Assembly: GCA_040437565.1 (NCBI GenBank)
Contig: JBDOQK010000047.1
Span: 186,001-250,000 of the forward strand
Source: Albugo candida
Taxonomy: Eukaryota; Oomycota; Peronosporomycetes; Albuginales
Length of the DNA stretch: 64,000 bases
Reading direction: 5' to 3'
The notes beneath the pieces are model-generated. The model did no database searches. It was given only the letters and a program-made list of their open reading frames with translations, and had not been told where the DNA came from. A program made the translations under genes and the position numbers. Shown here piece after piece: positions 35,206 to 45,700 of this stretch (position 1 is its first letter; each line of letters starts with the position of its first letter).

Positions 35206-35963
35206 TGTATCGAACTGAATCGAACCGAGCTCTATGAGTATATTGAGTTGTATATCTACCAAGGGGATTTAAAGAAGACTCACTGTGATGGATTTATAAT
35301 GGATCATGTCGATCGAGGGCACCCGGATTGTGGAGTTCTTACCACACACAAAATACTGGAAAAAGATGCGGAAAATGGCGCAAAAGCATGCACTGGTTCT
35401 CGTATAGAAAGCGTCATAAAAGGGAAACGACATCTTCAAGTGAGATCGAATGAGAGAGTGTTTTATGCTTACTTGCCAAATGGACACATTGCAAAAGATA
35501 AAAAAGCTATTGGAACAAAACATGGAGTTTATTGGAGCGGAAAACCTCGAGCAGAGATCCACTCTACAAATGAAATGAGTATTGATTCCAGGATCGAGCG
35601 CTGATTTTGATGATGGTAAGTGCGGAGAGATATATGACAGTCATGAACGGCCAAGTGGGCGTGGAGGTGATGGATTTCCATGTATAGGGGAATTCAAGAT
35701 CCCACCCAATACACCTCCTGGAATGTATGAAGCTGTTTGGTACTGGGAATTTCTGGCTCGATGATGAACATCAGTATGTCGATCAAGCTCAAGCGAGTGG
35801 TTATAGTGGAGCCTCTTATCACTTATGTTTTGAGTTTGAAGTGATCTCTGACAAAGACGAGTCAGAAGGACGCAAGGGTCTCAATTTTGACATTGATGTT
35901 CCTAATGCTAGAGAAAAGAATTGTACACTTTACAGATACATATATGTAACTTTTGCTTACTAA
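35206..35963 (+). pseudogene. Frameshifted LPMO-like secreted protein
   Basis: Three overlapping frames line up as one protein broken by two single-base shifts, near 35575 and 35751. No splice sites could explain either. The parts read THCDGFIMDHV, then AKACTGSR, YLPNGHIAKD and GVYWSGKP, then RGGDGFPCIGEFKIPP with NTPPGMYEAVWYW, and lastly GYSGASYHLCFEFEV. A chain ending in PPG-Y-WYW-F and a C-terminal Cys-x-E-x-E strand resembles lytic polysaccharide monooxygenase or related carbohydrate-binding folds found in secreted oomycete proteins. The 5' signal peptide is absent in frame. It is either a decayed gene or a gene with sequencing errors. The family call is tentative. Confidence 0.45.
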
Positions 35964-36043
35964 ACATTAGTAAATGCTCTTCTTTCCTGACTGTACTATT
36001 GCAACGTTTACTTTGTACTCTGACTTATACGTGTGAGATGCTT

Positions 36044-36772
36044 CTAATTGCTCAATGAGTTTGAATGAAAAGTGTATGACGTATATGAGTGCCACGCACA
36101 CTGAGTATCAAAAGTCTGTACGATGCGTACGATTTGAAGCTTGAATCGATGATATGAAGTACAGAGCCAGATGGCGCATCCGTTAGTCAGATGTCGTGCA
36201 AGCAAAAGACTATCGATTTGCTGACAAAGATTCGCAATATGTTGAGATATCTCATTATCAGAATATCTGAGACGCATCGAAGACTTTGAACCGAACGGAT
36301 GTTGCGATACGCTGATAGCTATTGGTAAGGATTGATCGTACAAATTGGAGGTACAAGCTGACAGTGTACCATCTGATGAGTTTGTGAAGCTCGTGTACAG
36401 TAAGAGTGAGGCTACAGCGAGCTTCTTCCAGTCATGAAGGATGAGTTTATTGTTAAGGTATCCACATACTTTGATCAAATGGAACGCATCAACGCAAGCA
36501 GATATGATGACTTTTCTCCTGTACCGACTTGGTGCTGTATTGGATGTCTGAGGTACACAGCAGCATGAATTGCATTCGCAAAATGAATGAAATCTCCGCT
36601 GAATCAAAAAGACTGGTTCAAAAAGAGCTCTATTGCAGTTACCGAGAAACTTTGTATAAAAGTCGGTAGGAAACCCCATAAAGTATCCGGCAGGCCAAAT
36701 ACAAGCGGTATTGCACTTCTGAAAGAACCATCTATTCTCTATTGGTGACTTTGGTGGTGCGCTTGTACTCAT
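36044..36772 (-). CDS. Uncharacterised 242-codon ORF
   Basis: The ATG at 36772 overlaps the TTC27 stop by four bases (ATGA), which is unusual in a eukaryote. The translation has an internal helical stretch (VIISACVDAFHLIKVCGYLN, then HDWKKLAVASLLL) that faintly recalls a cyclin box, but later cyclin features are missing. It may be spliced or have a later start, or it may not be coding at all. Confidence 0.3.
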   Translation of the reverse strand: MSTSAPPKSPIENRWFFQKCNTACIWPAGYFMGFPTDFYTKFLGNCNRALFEPVFLIQRRFHSFCECNSCCCVPQTSNTAPSRYRRKVIISACVDAFHLIKVCGYLNNKLILHDWKKLAVASLLLYTSFTNSSDGTLSACTSNLYDQSLPIAISVSQHPFGSKSSMRLRYSDNEISQHIANLCQQIDSLLLARHLTNGCAIWLCTSYHRFKLQIVRIVQTFDTQCAWHSYTSYTFHSNSLSN

Positions 36773-39232
36773 GGTATTGCTTCAGATGCTAATTGTATAT
36801 CTTGCAGCGCTTCTTCTAGTCGCACACAGATCTCCAAGTGCGGGAAATTGATTTGTGCTTTTTTCAATACACCTCGAAGAAACAAACGGGCCGCATGCAA
36901 AGCCTTTTTTGAAGCTTGGACTTGATAACCAGCAGCTACTTGCAACGCCGCATCACAGACTTTCACCACTTGCTCTTCATCTTTTTCCCAATTTGCTGTT
37001 TGTAATGTACGAGATACCTTCAAACGACATTCAAGCGCCTTCTCTTGCCTGCCGACACCATCATTGAAATGCGCATAAACTTGCCAGAGCTTCGAATTAT
37101 TAGTCGCGACTGACGTAATGCGGCCCAGCAACTTTGCAAGTTCATCCTTGTAATGCGACTGCAGTACTCCTTCATTCTCAAACACGATCGCATTGACCAA
37201 CCAAGCAAGAAGCTCATGATCCACAGGGCGATTGTGTTTTGAACGTAAATCAAGGAGTTGATGTTGTGCGTAGATCGCATCACCGTATTTTCCAATTTCT
37301 ACAGCACACCAAGCTAAATTCTCCCAAATTTGCCACATGAATCGCTTTTGTTTGACCGCTTCCTGGAAGACCGAGAAGGCTTCAGCAAAGTGTTTTTGTG
37401 TCATATGTATGGATCCAATGTTACCCCATGCTTCCGCGTTGTCAGGATCTAGCTGTACGACCCGTGTGAATGACTGCAACCCGAGATTCCAATCGCTTGC
37501 TCGCATGCCCAAAACACCCAAAAGAAACCACGTCTGCATGTGCATCGGATGTATCCGTAGACTCTCTTCAAAGTGTTTGATTGCGGACGGAATATCGTTC
37601 GCTTCAAATGCTGCTCGTCCTAGCGAGCGTTTAGCCCGTGGATATCGGTGCTCAGAAAGCTCCCATGCAGCCTCAAAATGAGACATTTCGCCGGTTAAGT
37701 CTCCCAAACAACACCATAAATAAGGCGTTGGCTCGATCATAATACGTTCACGAACAAGAGCTTCCGCCTTTTTCTGCTGATCCAAAATCCGATAACAAAT
37801 GATCACTTCATCCCAAATTTCCAGCTCTTTGAATAATTCCAACGCACTTGCTGCCGCACCTAACGCAAAGTATCGTTCCGCTAAATCTTTTTTCAGCGCA
37901 AATTGCGGCGGAAATGCTAATGCGTAAACGTGCGCCATACGTTCGATCGCTGGCGTCATATCCTCCAAGGAAGATGGAGTTGCTAGCTGGGTTGAATGTT
38001 GATCCACAAGCGCTTGTATCTGCAAAACGGCACGCTCACGGCGTTTAGAAGTCTGACACTCGAGCCAGGCTCGTTCTAACAGAGCAGTTGCGTGCACCAT
38101 CCAGTTGTTTGGTTGCTCAAGCACACAAGCAATATACGCCATCATTTCTTCACGAGTCAAAATATCGTTCGGATTGTTATTTTTCACGTCCAGACAGAGC
38201 GCCAGTAAAATGATTTGATCGATGACAAGCAGCTCTTCTCGTTCCGGACGTGTGTCATCTTCAAATTGAATCTGTTCCAAAAGAATATTTTCTGGATCTG
38301 CTTGATCCAAAGTGACGACTGCATTTTGGTCGAAATGAGTTTCTGATTGGATAGGCTGCTTTGAGCGCAGCGTCTGATTGGAGCTTGCGAGTAATACCAT
38401 TTGTGCGNNNNNNNNNNNNNNNNNNNNNNNNNNNNNNNNNNNNNNNNNNNNNNNNNNNNNNNNNNNNNNNNNNNNNNNNNNNNNNNNNNNNNNNNNNNNN
38501 NNNNNNNTGATGCGCTAGGGAAGCACGCGCATTCCACCATGATGCTGAAGTGACTTGTCGGACGATTTTCATTACTTCTTCATCACATTGGATGGAGCCG
38601 ATCCAGCTACTTTGACTCCAGTTTCCAACGGCTTGCAGCAAACAGCGTGCTAATAGCAATATCTCCAGCCTTCCACATGTATTATATGGATACTCGCCAT
38701 CTACCTGCAATGCCACACATGCAAAGGAGCGATAGTTTATTGTATCTCTTGCTTTGCTTTCGATGAACGCATTAGAGTATGTCGTAAGAATTTCAAGTTC
38801 ATGCGTAGATAATGCTGGACCAGTGTAGTTGATTTGTGTGAACACATTAAGTAGAGCTATGCCCTGAAGTAAGATTTGATACGATGTGAGTAATGGGAAA
38901 GTCGATCGACGAATGCAATCGTGTGCGAAACAGATGACGTCGTGAACGAAATCTACGCTTCTGGTGGATGACTGAGAGCATATCCAATGTGACTGCAGCA
39001 CTTTGATGTACTTTCCTTCGCATATATACTTGCTTGCCAGGATTATATCGCTGATCATTTTACTTTCTTCCAAGGTAATGAGAGCTATTTGCGATAGTCT
39101 ATCCTTCAGAAGACCGATATGCTGTGCGTCAGATTCCAAAATCGCCCCTTCCATATCGCGTATCAACGAAGGTACGCAGTATTTGCGTTCATCAGCATCG
39201 GATCCTTTTGCGGCCAATGTCGTGTCATCCAT
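36769..39232 (-). CDS. TTC27: TTC27/Emw1-like tetratricopeptide protein
   Basis: Frame 39232-38508 and frame 38407-36769 are in phase across the 100-N gap if the real gap is zero or a multiple of three, giving about 787 residues. The C-terminal half has TPR units (AIKHFEESLRIHPMHMQTWF, LDPDNAEAWGNIGSIHMTQK, then WQIWENLAWCAVEIGKYGDA), and the motif LLGRITS...NDGVGRQEKALECRL follows the TTC27 pattern closely. The N-terminal half is helical (LEILLLARCLLQAV). The yeast homologue Emw1 is essential for cell-wall integrity, and the molecular role is poorly known. The ending (LFLRGVLKKAQINFP...EEALQDI) is at the usual family position. Confidence 0.8.
38408..38507. other. Assembly gap 11
   Basis: A 100-N block inside TTC27 with no clear duplicate, though both edges contain GCGCA/CGCA. 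The preserved frame suggests very little is missing. Confidence 0.9.
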
Positions 39233-40046
39233 TCGAGTATCAGTAGCTATGTACGTATAGTGTACACGTACTTGATGTGAGGTCTACGTGGATGTAACAA
39301 CACATCAACACAGGTTCATTACATAAGTGACTCAATTATCGCATTTAGAATATCGAATCCTTAGATTTTGGCCAATAACGAACATGAGACAGTACTAGAG
39401 GTCTCACAGCCCAATAATCTGCAGCAAGCAATGAAATCAAAGAACTGATTGAAAGCTTGCATAACTTGAAAGTTGAAGTGTAGAAATTTAGTATAGTGCA
39501 TCATAGTGATATTAAGTGTTATTACAGAAACGGATCTGATACTAGTTCTTGTACTATCGAACGCTTTTTCGGACTACATAGTTGCTTTTAAATTTTGTCA
39601 CTAATTGCAAATTCTTTATGCGACACAAAGAACAATGAGAAATTCTATTTGAACGCTGATTCTCGTCTGTAGCAGCTGCATGAAGAAGAGTGTGACCGCA
39701 TAACTTCATCACAGAGCTATGTGGAGCGATTTTAAATAGCTGTTGTGGCAATTAAAGAGATCAGATGACGTTATGGTGCTTTCGAGAATCCGCTGAGGAA
39801 ACCGTGCACTTCTCAGCTTTGATTGTCGATGTGCCTGATGATCGTGTCTAGTCTGCAAATGGAGCATATTTGATACGCACTTAAGGTATGCTTTCTTGTA
39901 CAATTATATTACAAGCACTAGTAATAATGATATTTGACTGTGTACAGTATACCGTGGTGCTCAGAATTGAGATATAAGTAAGTTGTAGCCCTATAACTTT
40001 TAGTCGAAATAGTATTTGACAAATATAAAGTTATCATTCTCTGGAA
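39233..40046. other. Intergenic region without recognised genes
   Basis: AT-rich sequence upstream of TTC27 with only short minus-strand frames (39554-39903). Nothing was recognised. Confidence 0.4.
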
Positions 40047-40047
40047 T

Positions 40048-40268
40048 GACTCCAAGTGTAATAACTTACATTTTAAAGGCTTTTAACGAAAGAAAGGCAT
40101 AGATGCGAAGAGCCTTTAAGGATAAGTTCAGAATACTAATATAGCAAAATAACTTATATTAATTACAATTATGGGCTGACACTTGACTGCAACTGAACAG
40201 CTACTTCATCTACTGACAATTCTTCAGCTTCATTTCCAAACATCTCGCTTGCATCCATAATGACGTGA
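40048..40268. repeat. Dispersed repeat, copy B
   Basis: Matches 32821-33039 with about seven substitutions or indels. It ends at the gap at the same base as copy A. In this copy the sequence continues after the gap into the degenerate coiled-coil gene. Confidence 0.85.
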
Positions 40269-40490
40269 NNNNNNNNNNNNNNNNNNNNNNNNNNNNNNNN
40301 NNNNNNNNNNNNNNNNNNNNNNNNNNNNNNNNNNNNNNNNNNNNNNNNNNNNNNNNNNNNNNNNNNNNAAATAACTTATATTAATTACAATTATGGGCTG
40401 ACACTTGACTGCAACTGAACAGCTACTTCATCTACTGACAATTCTTCAGCTTCATTTCCAAACATCTCGCTTGCATCCATAATGACGTGA
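40147..40490. other. Assembly gap 12 with flanking duplicate
   Basis: N block 40269-40368. Bases 40147-40268 recur at 40369-40490 (122 bp). Confidence 0.95.
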
Positions 40491-41314
40491 TGGGATCATT
40501 GAGAAGATGCGCTTGATGTCCATGAAATGTCGCTATCTGATTGCAGTCGATAATCCAAGCCGCTTGAGTTCCAACCCGGCACGAAGTCCCACTTCTCGTC
40601 GCTCTTCCAATTTCCAGTTGGAAGCTCATCCAGGTGCATTTGCAACATCTCCTTTCTGTACTCAGAATCCTTGAGCTTCACTTCCAGCATGTTCACTTGC
40701 ATCCTCAATGACGTGATGAGGCCATTTTCGGGATGCATTTGGTATCCATGCGCTGTCGCTCCTTGTTCACATTCGTTGTTTCCATCTGCTTCGATTCCAG
40801 TTGCACCTCCTTCGATCGCATCTATTAATGCGAGAGGATTCTCCATATAATGCCTGAAGCTTTTTAAGCAGCGATCTTGACTTGACTGCCTCCGTTTTCA
40901 GCTCCATGTCTTCCTGCATTATACTCTTCATCTTCATTTCGTCCTCTTCGTGTTGTAATTGGTATAAGCGAATCGCCGAATTGCTCACCTTGTCCGTTTC
41001 CTCTGTTTAACACGTGTCTGCTTCATTTCATCCAGTTGTTTCTGTTCCATATAAACTTTCAAGTCTTGGAGCATGGACTTTTACTTGAGCAATTCCAGCT
41101 GAAGCTGCTTATGCTCATCCTTCATTTGCTCCAACTGCACCCCATCTTCTGCGTGGATCTTCAACTCCTCGTCCAGCTTCCTTTGACATATGACGTTGCG
41201 TGTTCGACTAAGTTCCAGTCGCTTGTTTCGTTCTTCTGCAACCGCCTTCAGTTTGCATACTTCACCTTTCACAACTTGAAGCTGATTCGTTCTTTCAACC
41301 AATGCGCGTGACAA
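40432..41314 (-). pseudogene. Degenerate coiled-coil protein gene
   Basis: Minus-strand fragments in different frames read in order as one coiled coil: 41314-41081 (NQLQVVKGEVCKLKAVAEER), then about 40990-40860 (ETDKVSNSAIRLYQLQHEED), then 40846-40496 (GLITSLRMQVNMLEVKLKDS) and 40629-40432, which repeats the ITSL.MQ..(C/M)LE.KLK motif. Stops and shifts lie between them, and no motor or other head domain precedes them. It resembles the stalk of a kinesin-4-like protein, but this is a weak impression. It could alternatively be an expressed gene with unrecognised introns. Confidence 0.4.
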
Positions 41315-42743
41315 CCGAAGCGCAAAACTGACTTGAAGTTGTATGTAATGGTGTTGCTGGAATCCTGCTTATCTTGATACAGTCAATATCGAGCTGGAAG
41401 CTTTAGTGGTATAAAACGCGATGCCGGGGAAGACGGTAGGTACAACCGAAGAGGAGATTTGTGGTCGATGACTACGTGGCCCTATCAAGCTTCATGAGGA
41501 TCAAGTAAACAGTAGCATATATACACAATCACTACGCTTTCTACCGCGTACTTCACGGCAATCTGTACCCCATCTTGACATCTGATCATCGTACGACCAA
41601 AAGTGAGAGTGTCAAGGAGTTTGATACATCGTATACGATGTCGATGGGACGTGTATGTTGCTGTCTTGCATCTATTCTCCAGCAAATCTCCATATAAAGC
41701 GTCATCCGATCAGCTTATTAAGCTTTTATTGAAAAAATTCGCTACTATGCGTGTCAGTCTAGACGGGAACAATCCGTAAAAATTGCACCACAAGATCGAC
41801 GATACTACCTGCTTGAGTGACAGAAAGCATGGAATGGAGAAAAGGAATCCAGGAAAGCGTGGCTCTGCTTATTGTATCATTATAGTTTCATTGGAAATAG
41901 AAGTCAGTTGCAACAGCGGACTTGTATACAGCACGCAAAGAAGAAATGCCAAAGTTTGCGAATGGCTAGTATCCTTGACCAATTCATCCAGTCCAGCACG
42001 CCATTCTCCTGACAATAGATTGTCGTGGTCAGTCGGATAAACGACAAGTATACTCCAGCCTCGACGAATACATTGAGAAACGTTTCCACCACCTCCGAAA
42101 CGAGACATTGGGATCACAGAGGTACGCTACTTCCATAACCACTTTGTCGAGAGTGTTTTTTATCACGCTTTCTGCTGTACATGTGGCTGTGTCATACAAG
42201 TATTGTTTCTTTTTATGAAACCAGCCAGTGATCCCTATAGAATGGCCAATTTGTGCACAGGTTCATGTCGTCTGTAATCTATCGGTAGAGTTGCGGCATA
42301 CGTAAAGACCATCGGCCACTACCTTTCAATTATATATGATAGAGGTGAAGTGATATCATGCATGTATCTATAGATAAATACACTCAAGCGATCTTTACGA
42401 TTCTATGTCATCGCCAGTTATTAGCACAACAAAGTGCGCAACCTGCGCAAGTCAGTTTATGAAATAGGACAATTCTCAGCGCTGCAAAACTATGTAAACG
42501 TCAAAATGTGTGACTTATTGAGATCTATAGTCGTGTGACGGCATAGTGCTTCCTAAATTCGGTAGACATGCACATACCCATTCGTGAACTTCCTATACAG
42601 GATAGTCTACATGTTGTTGCTGAGTACCACGCTTGTTGGACGGGAAGGGCACTGATAAAGAATTCTTCCGCTACAAGCTCTCTAATATGTAGCGCATATT
42701 CAGTAAATGCGCGCTCTTATTCGCGCCCTCTCTGTAGTGTATC
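41315..42743. other. Intergenic region with unassigned short ORFs
   Basis: The minus-strand frames at 42117-41869 (containing RRGWSILVVYPTDHDNLLSG) and 41685-41485 look somewhat protein-like and could be exons of one gene, but they carry no recognised domain and no resolved splicing. The remainder upstream of ATR has nothing I can assign. Confidence 0.3.
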
Positions 42744-45700
42744 ATGCCGCTGCAAACGGATATCGACTCATTGGTTCAGCTACTTGAACAGCATAAAAAT
42801 TCGCATGAAGAACGAAAACCAAGATTGACATCCCATGCAGCATATATAGCACACCAAGTTGAAAATCCCTCCGCTTTATTGCTCGAAGGTTGTGGAACTA
42901 TACTCAGGAAACTACAAAGCATACTTCCCAACATGTTGAAGTTAATTTCCTCTATCGATCCGGAAGTAGCACCAAAAATTTTACGACATCTCTGTAAACT
43001 ATTTATGATAGCACTTGACGAGAATACTTGCCCTCACATCCACCTCGCATTCATAACTCCGTCCTACAAAACAGCAAGATCTGATGAGTTGGAAGGAGAT
43101 CAAGAAAGCTCTGTTCAATTATCGGGCTTTGGCACTTTATATCTCTATCTAGTCTCGTTCTACTGCAACCACACGTACCGACAAGTACGTGGTGATTTAC
43201 TTGCAGTATTGGAGGAATTCGGAATGATATTACAGCAATACGATCCAGCTGCTTTGGCTCACATTCTTGATGATACGCTAATGAATATCCAACAATGCTT
43301 GTTACAAGAAAAGGAACAGGTAAGGCGTGGAAAATGTGTCTTATATCCAACCACGGCAATACATATGTTTCGTACCGCCAATGGTGCGCTGAGTCAAAAT
43401 AACAAAAAACATATTCTATGTGGATGCGACATCAGCGGGAACATGGAAGAAAAAAGGTCACGGGCAAGACAGCTAGAGCAACTTTTACCATCCATAAAGT
43501 TTGCACCCGACGAAAAAGAATCAGAATCACGAGAGTTATGGGAAGCTTACGCGATCACATTGATAAAAAATCATCCAACAGTACTATCTTGTGGTAATAT
43601 CAACAAACGATATGTCTTTGAGACTATCAAAAGAGTGTATCGTTTTGAGCAAAAAAAGCTTGGCAATCGGAGGGTTTACGAAACAACATTGAACTTGTTA
43701 TACGCTGTTTTCAGTGAATTTGTATCATCAGATCAAGCGCTTATAGAGTTTGGATGCTTTTATTTTGGCACCATTGATTGGAAACACAATGTGGATTATG
43801 GAATTACCACACACGTAGCCATTATAACTCAATTAGAACGAAATAGTTGCAATCATTCTGTGAGCCACTTTATATGGAAATCATTCGACAAATGGTTACT
43901 GGAAATGATCGAAAGTGACTTTTTCAAGGAGCCACAGTACCAGGAAACGGCAAAAACATGGATCCGCGTGAGCATAATGTTCTTGCAGCAATACATAGAC
44001 TCGAATGGACCCCTGTCTACAATTGCAAAATATAGATTCACGACTATGGTGGATATCATTCGACCCAGGCTGGACAGTGATGAAGAGTTCTTTCACGAGA
44101 TCGCATGCATCCTTCATCGAACATTTGGAGAGGACAGCACATTTCTAGCCAAATTCATGCGCATTCTGCACACGAGTCTTGCAATCAGTGCGATTGAGTC
44201 AAGAAAACGCAAGCGACAGCTAGTCAAAGAACGTGAAAAAATGTACACGCTTTCACCAACTGAGCAAAATTCAAGCCAAATACATCTCCAATTGGCGAAA
44301 TGGTTTCTGACTCAGCCTGATCAGGGCTCACACAACGCAAGAAATGCGGACGATACATTTCTAGAAGTCTTTCGATTACTTGGGCCACTTTGCTGGTCAC
44401 GAGCTGCGACTTCTTTCCCGGAAACAGAATCAGTCCGAGCATTAATTCTAGACCGCTTTGACAGAGCGACAATCGACCTCTCTAGTGATATCACCGAGAA
44501 AAGATTCCGTCTTGTGCTGATGAATCTGACTCTTCTTCTGTTCCTAGTCGACGACATGCAGCTGCAATCGCGTGCAAATATGTACAGCACGATATTATCG
44601 CTGATACAAACCAGAAAAAGACTTGATCGTGGATACTCAATCGGCACCACATGGAAGGCTATGTGCGAACTGGCGCAGATTTTGCAAAATCTGCCAAAGG
44701 GTGAGATACCATCAATGCCTGCAACTTGCACCACCTATTTACTATTACCATATCTCGTCTGGATGCGATCGAAACCGCTACGAAGCTTGATATCAGAAAA
44801 GTGGGAAGACAGCATACCTCTCAGGGTCTCATGTGGTGGCTGGTCTTTGATATCAGAGTTGAATGTTCAATTCGAGAGCATTCTCTACAGTCCGCTTCTT
44901 ATCATATTTCTTGCACGAGAAGGTGTGGCTTCCGCTGAAGAAGTCGCAGAATATCTCTTGGAACGTATACGATTACTTATGCGTGAGAATGGAAAATTGA
45001 CTCCCGAATTACAAACAGTATTATGCAAGACAGTCTGCGCGGTCGTCTGTTTGACGTATTCAACCAAATACGACACAAAACAAAGCACTACGGCTGGTGT
45101 GATGAGGAGGAGTGGCTGCATACTTTGCCATTCGAATGAAAATTCTCGACTAAACTTTTCCAACTACCAAGTTTTCATCACTTTGATAAAAGACGAGGAT
45201 CAGAAGAAAAGCACTGAGGCTATCATGGCCAGAACGGAGCTTTTGTGTACAATTTTAAGGCATTTGGAAACGTCATTTATGAGCACAGATGACTTGATTA
45301 TTATTATCAACGATTTTTTGCTTGGTTTGTCATGCGAACATAAAGCCGCTCACCGACTTATTATCGCAAGTATTGGGCTATTACCACAATGTTTGACACT
45401 CTTGGATTCGGTATCGATGTCCATTCACCGGGAAGGATTTGGTCCGGAAGTTGTTTCCCTGTTTCGAGATTTGTTGAAAAGTATGGAGAATGAAAATGAT
45501 CAATCAAGACTCCATTTGGTAGTGCGATCCATAGGAGCGATCTGTCGAAATTGTGACAAGTCCAATCAAGCACAAATGGAACTACTACTGCTGTTGATGA
45601 TTCAGCTTGTCATTTTTTGGAGCTATCATCAATGGAGGCCACAAGTCGCTGCGATATTTTACAATGCGATCAAACGGATCGAAAATCATCACAAATTATC

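Noticed and set aside
36044-36772. Possible cyclin-Y-like protein
   Set aside because: Only one helix pair resembles a cyclin box. The following conserved WDD/NVDF-type segment is absent in every frame, so no cyclin call was made.
40432-41314. Firm call as a chromokinesin
   Set aside because: Only stalk-like coiled coil is visible, with no motor domain, so low-complexity resemblance is not enough.
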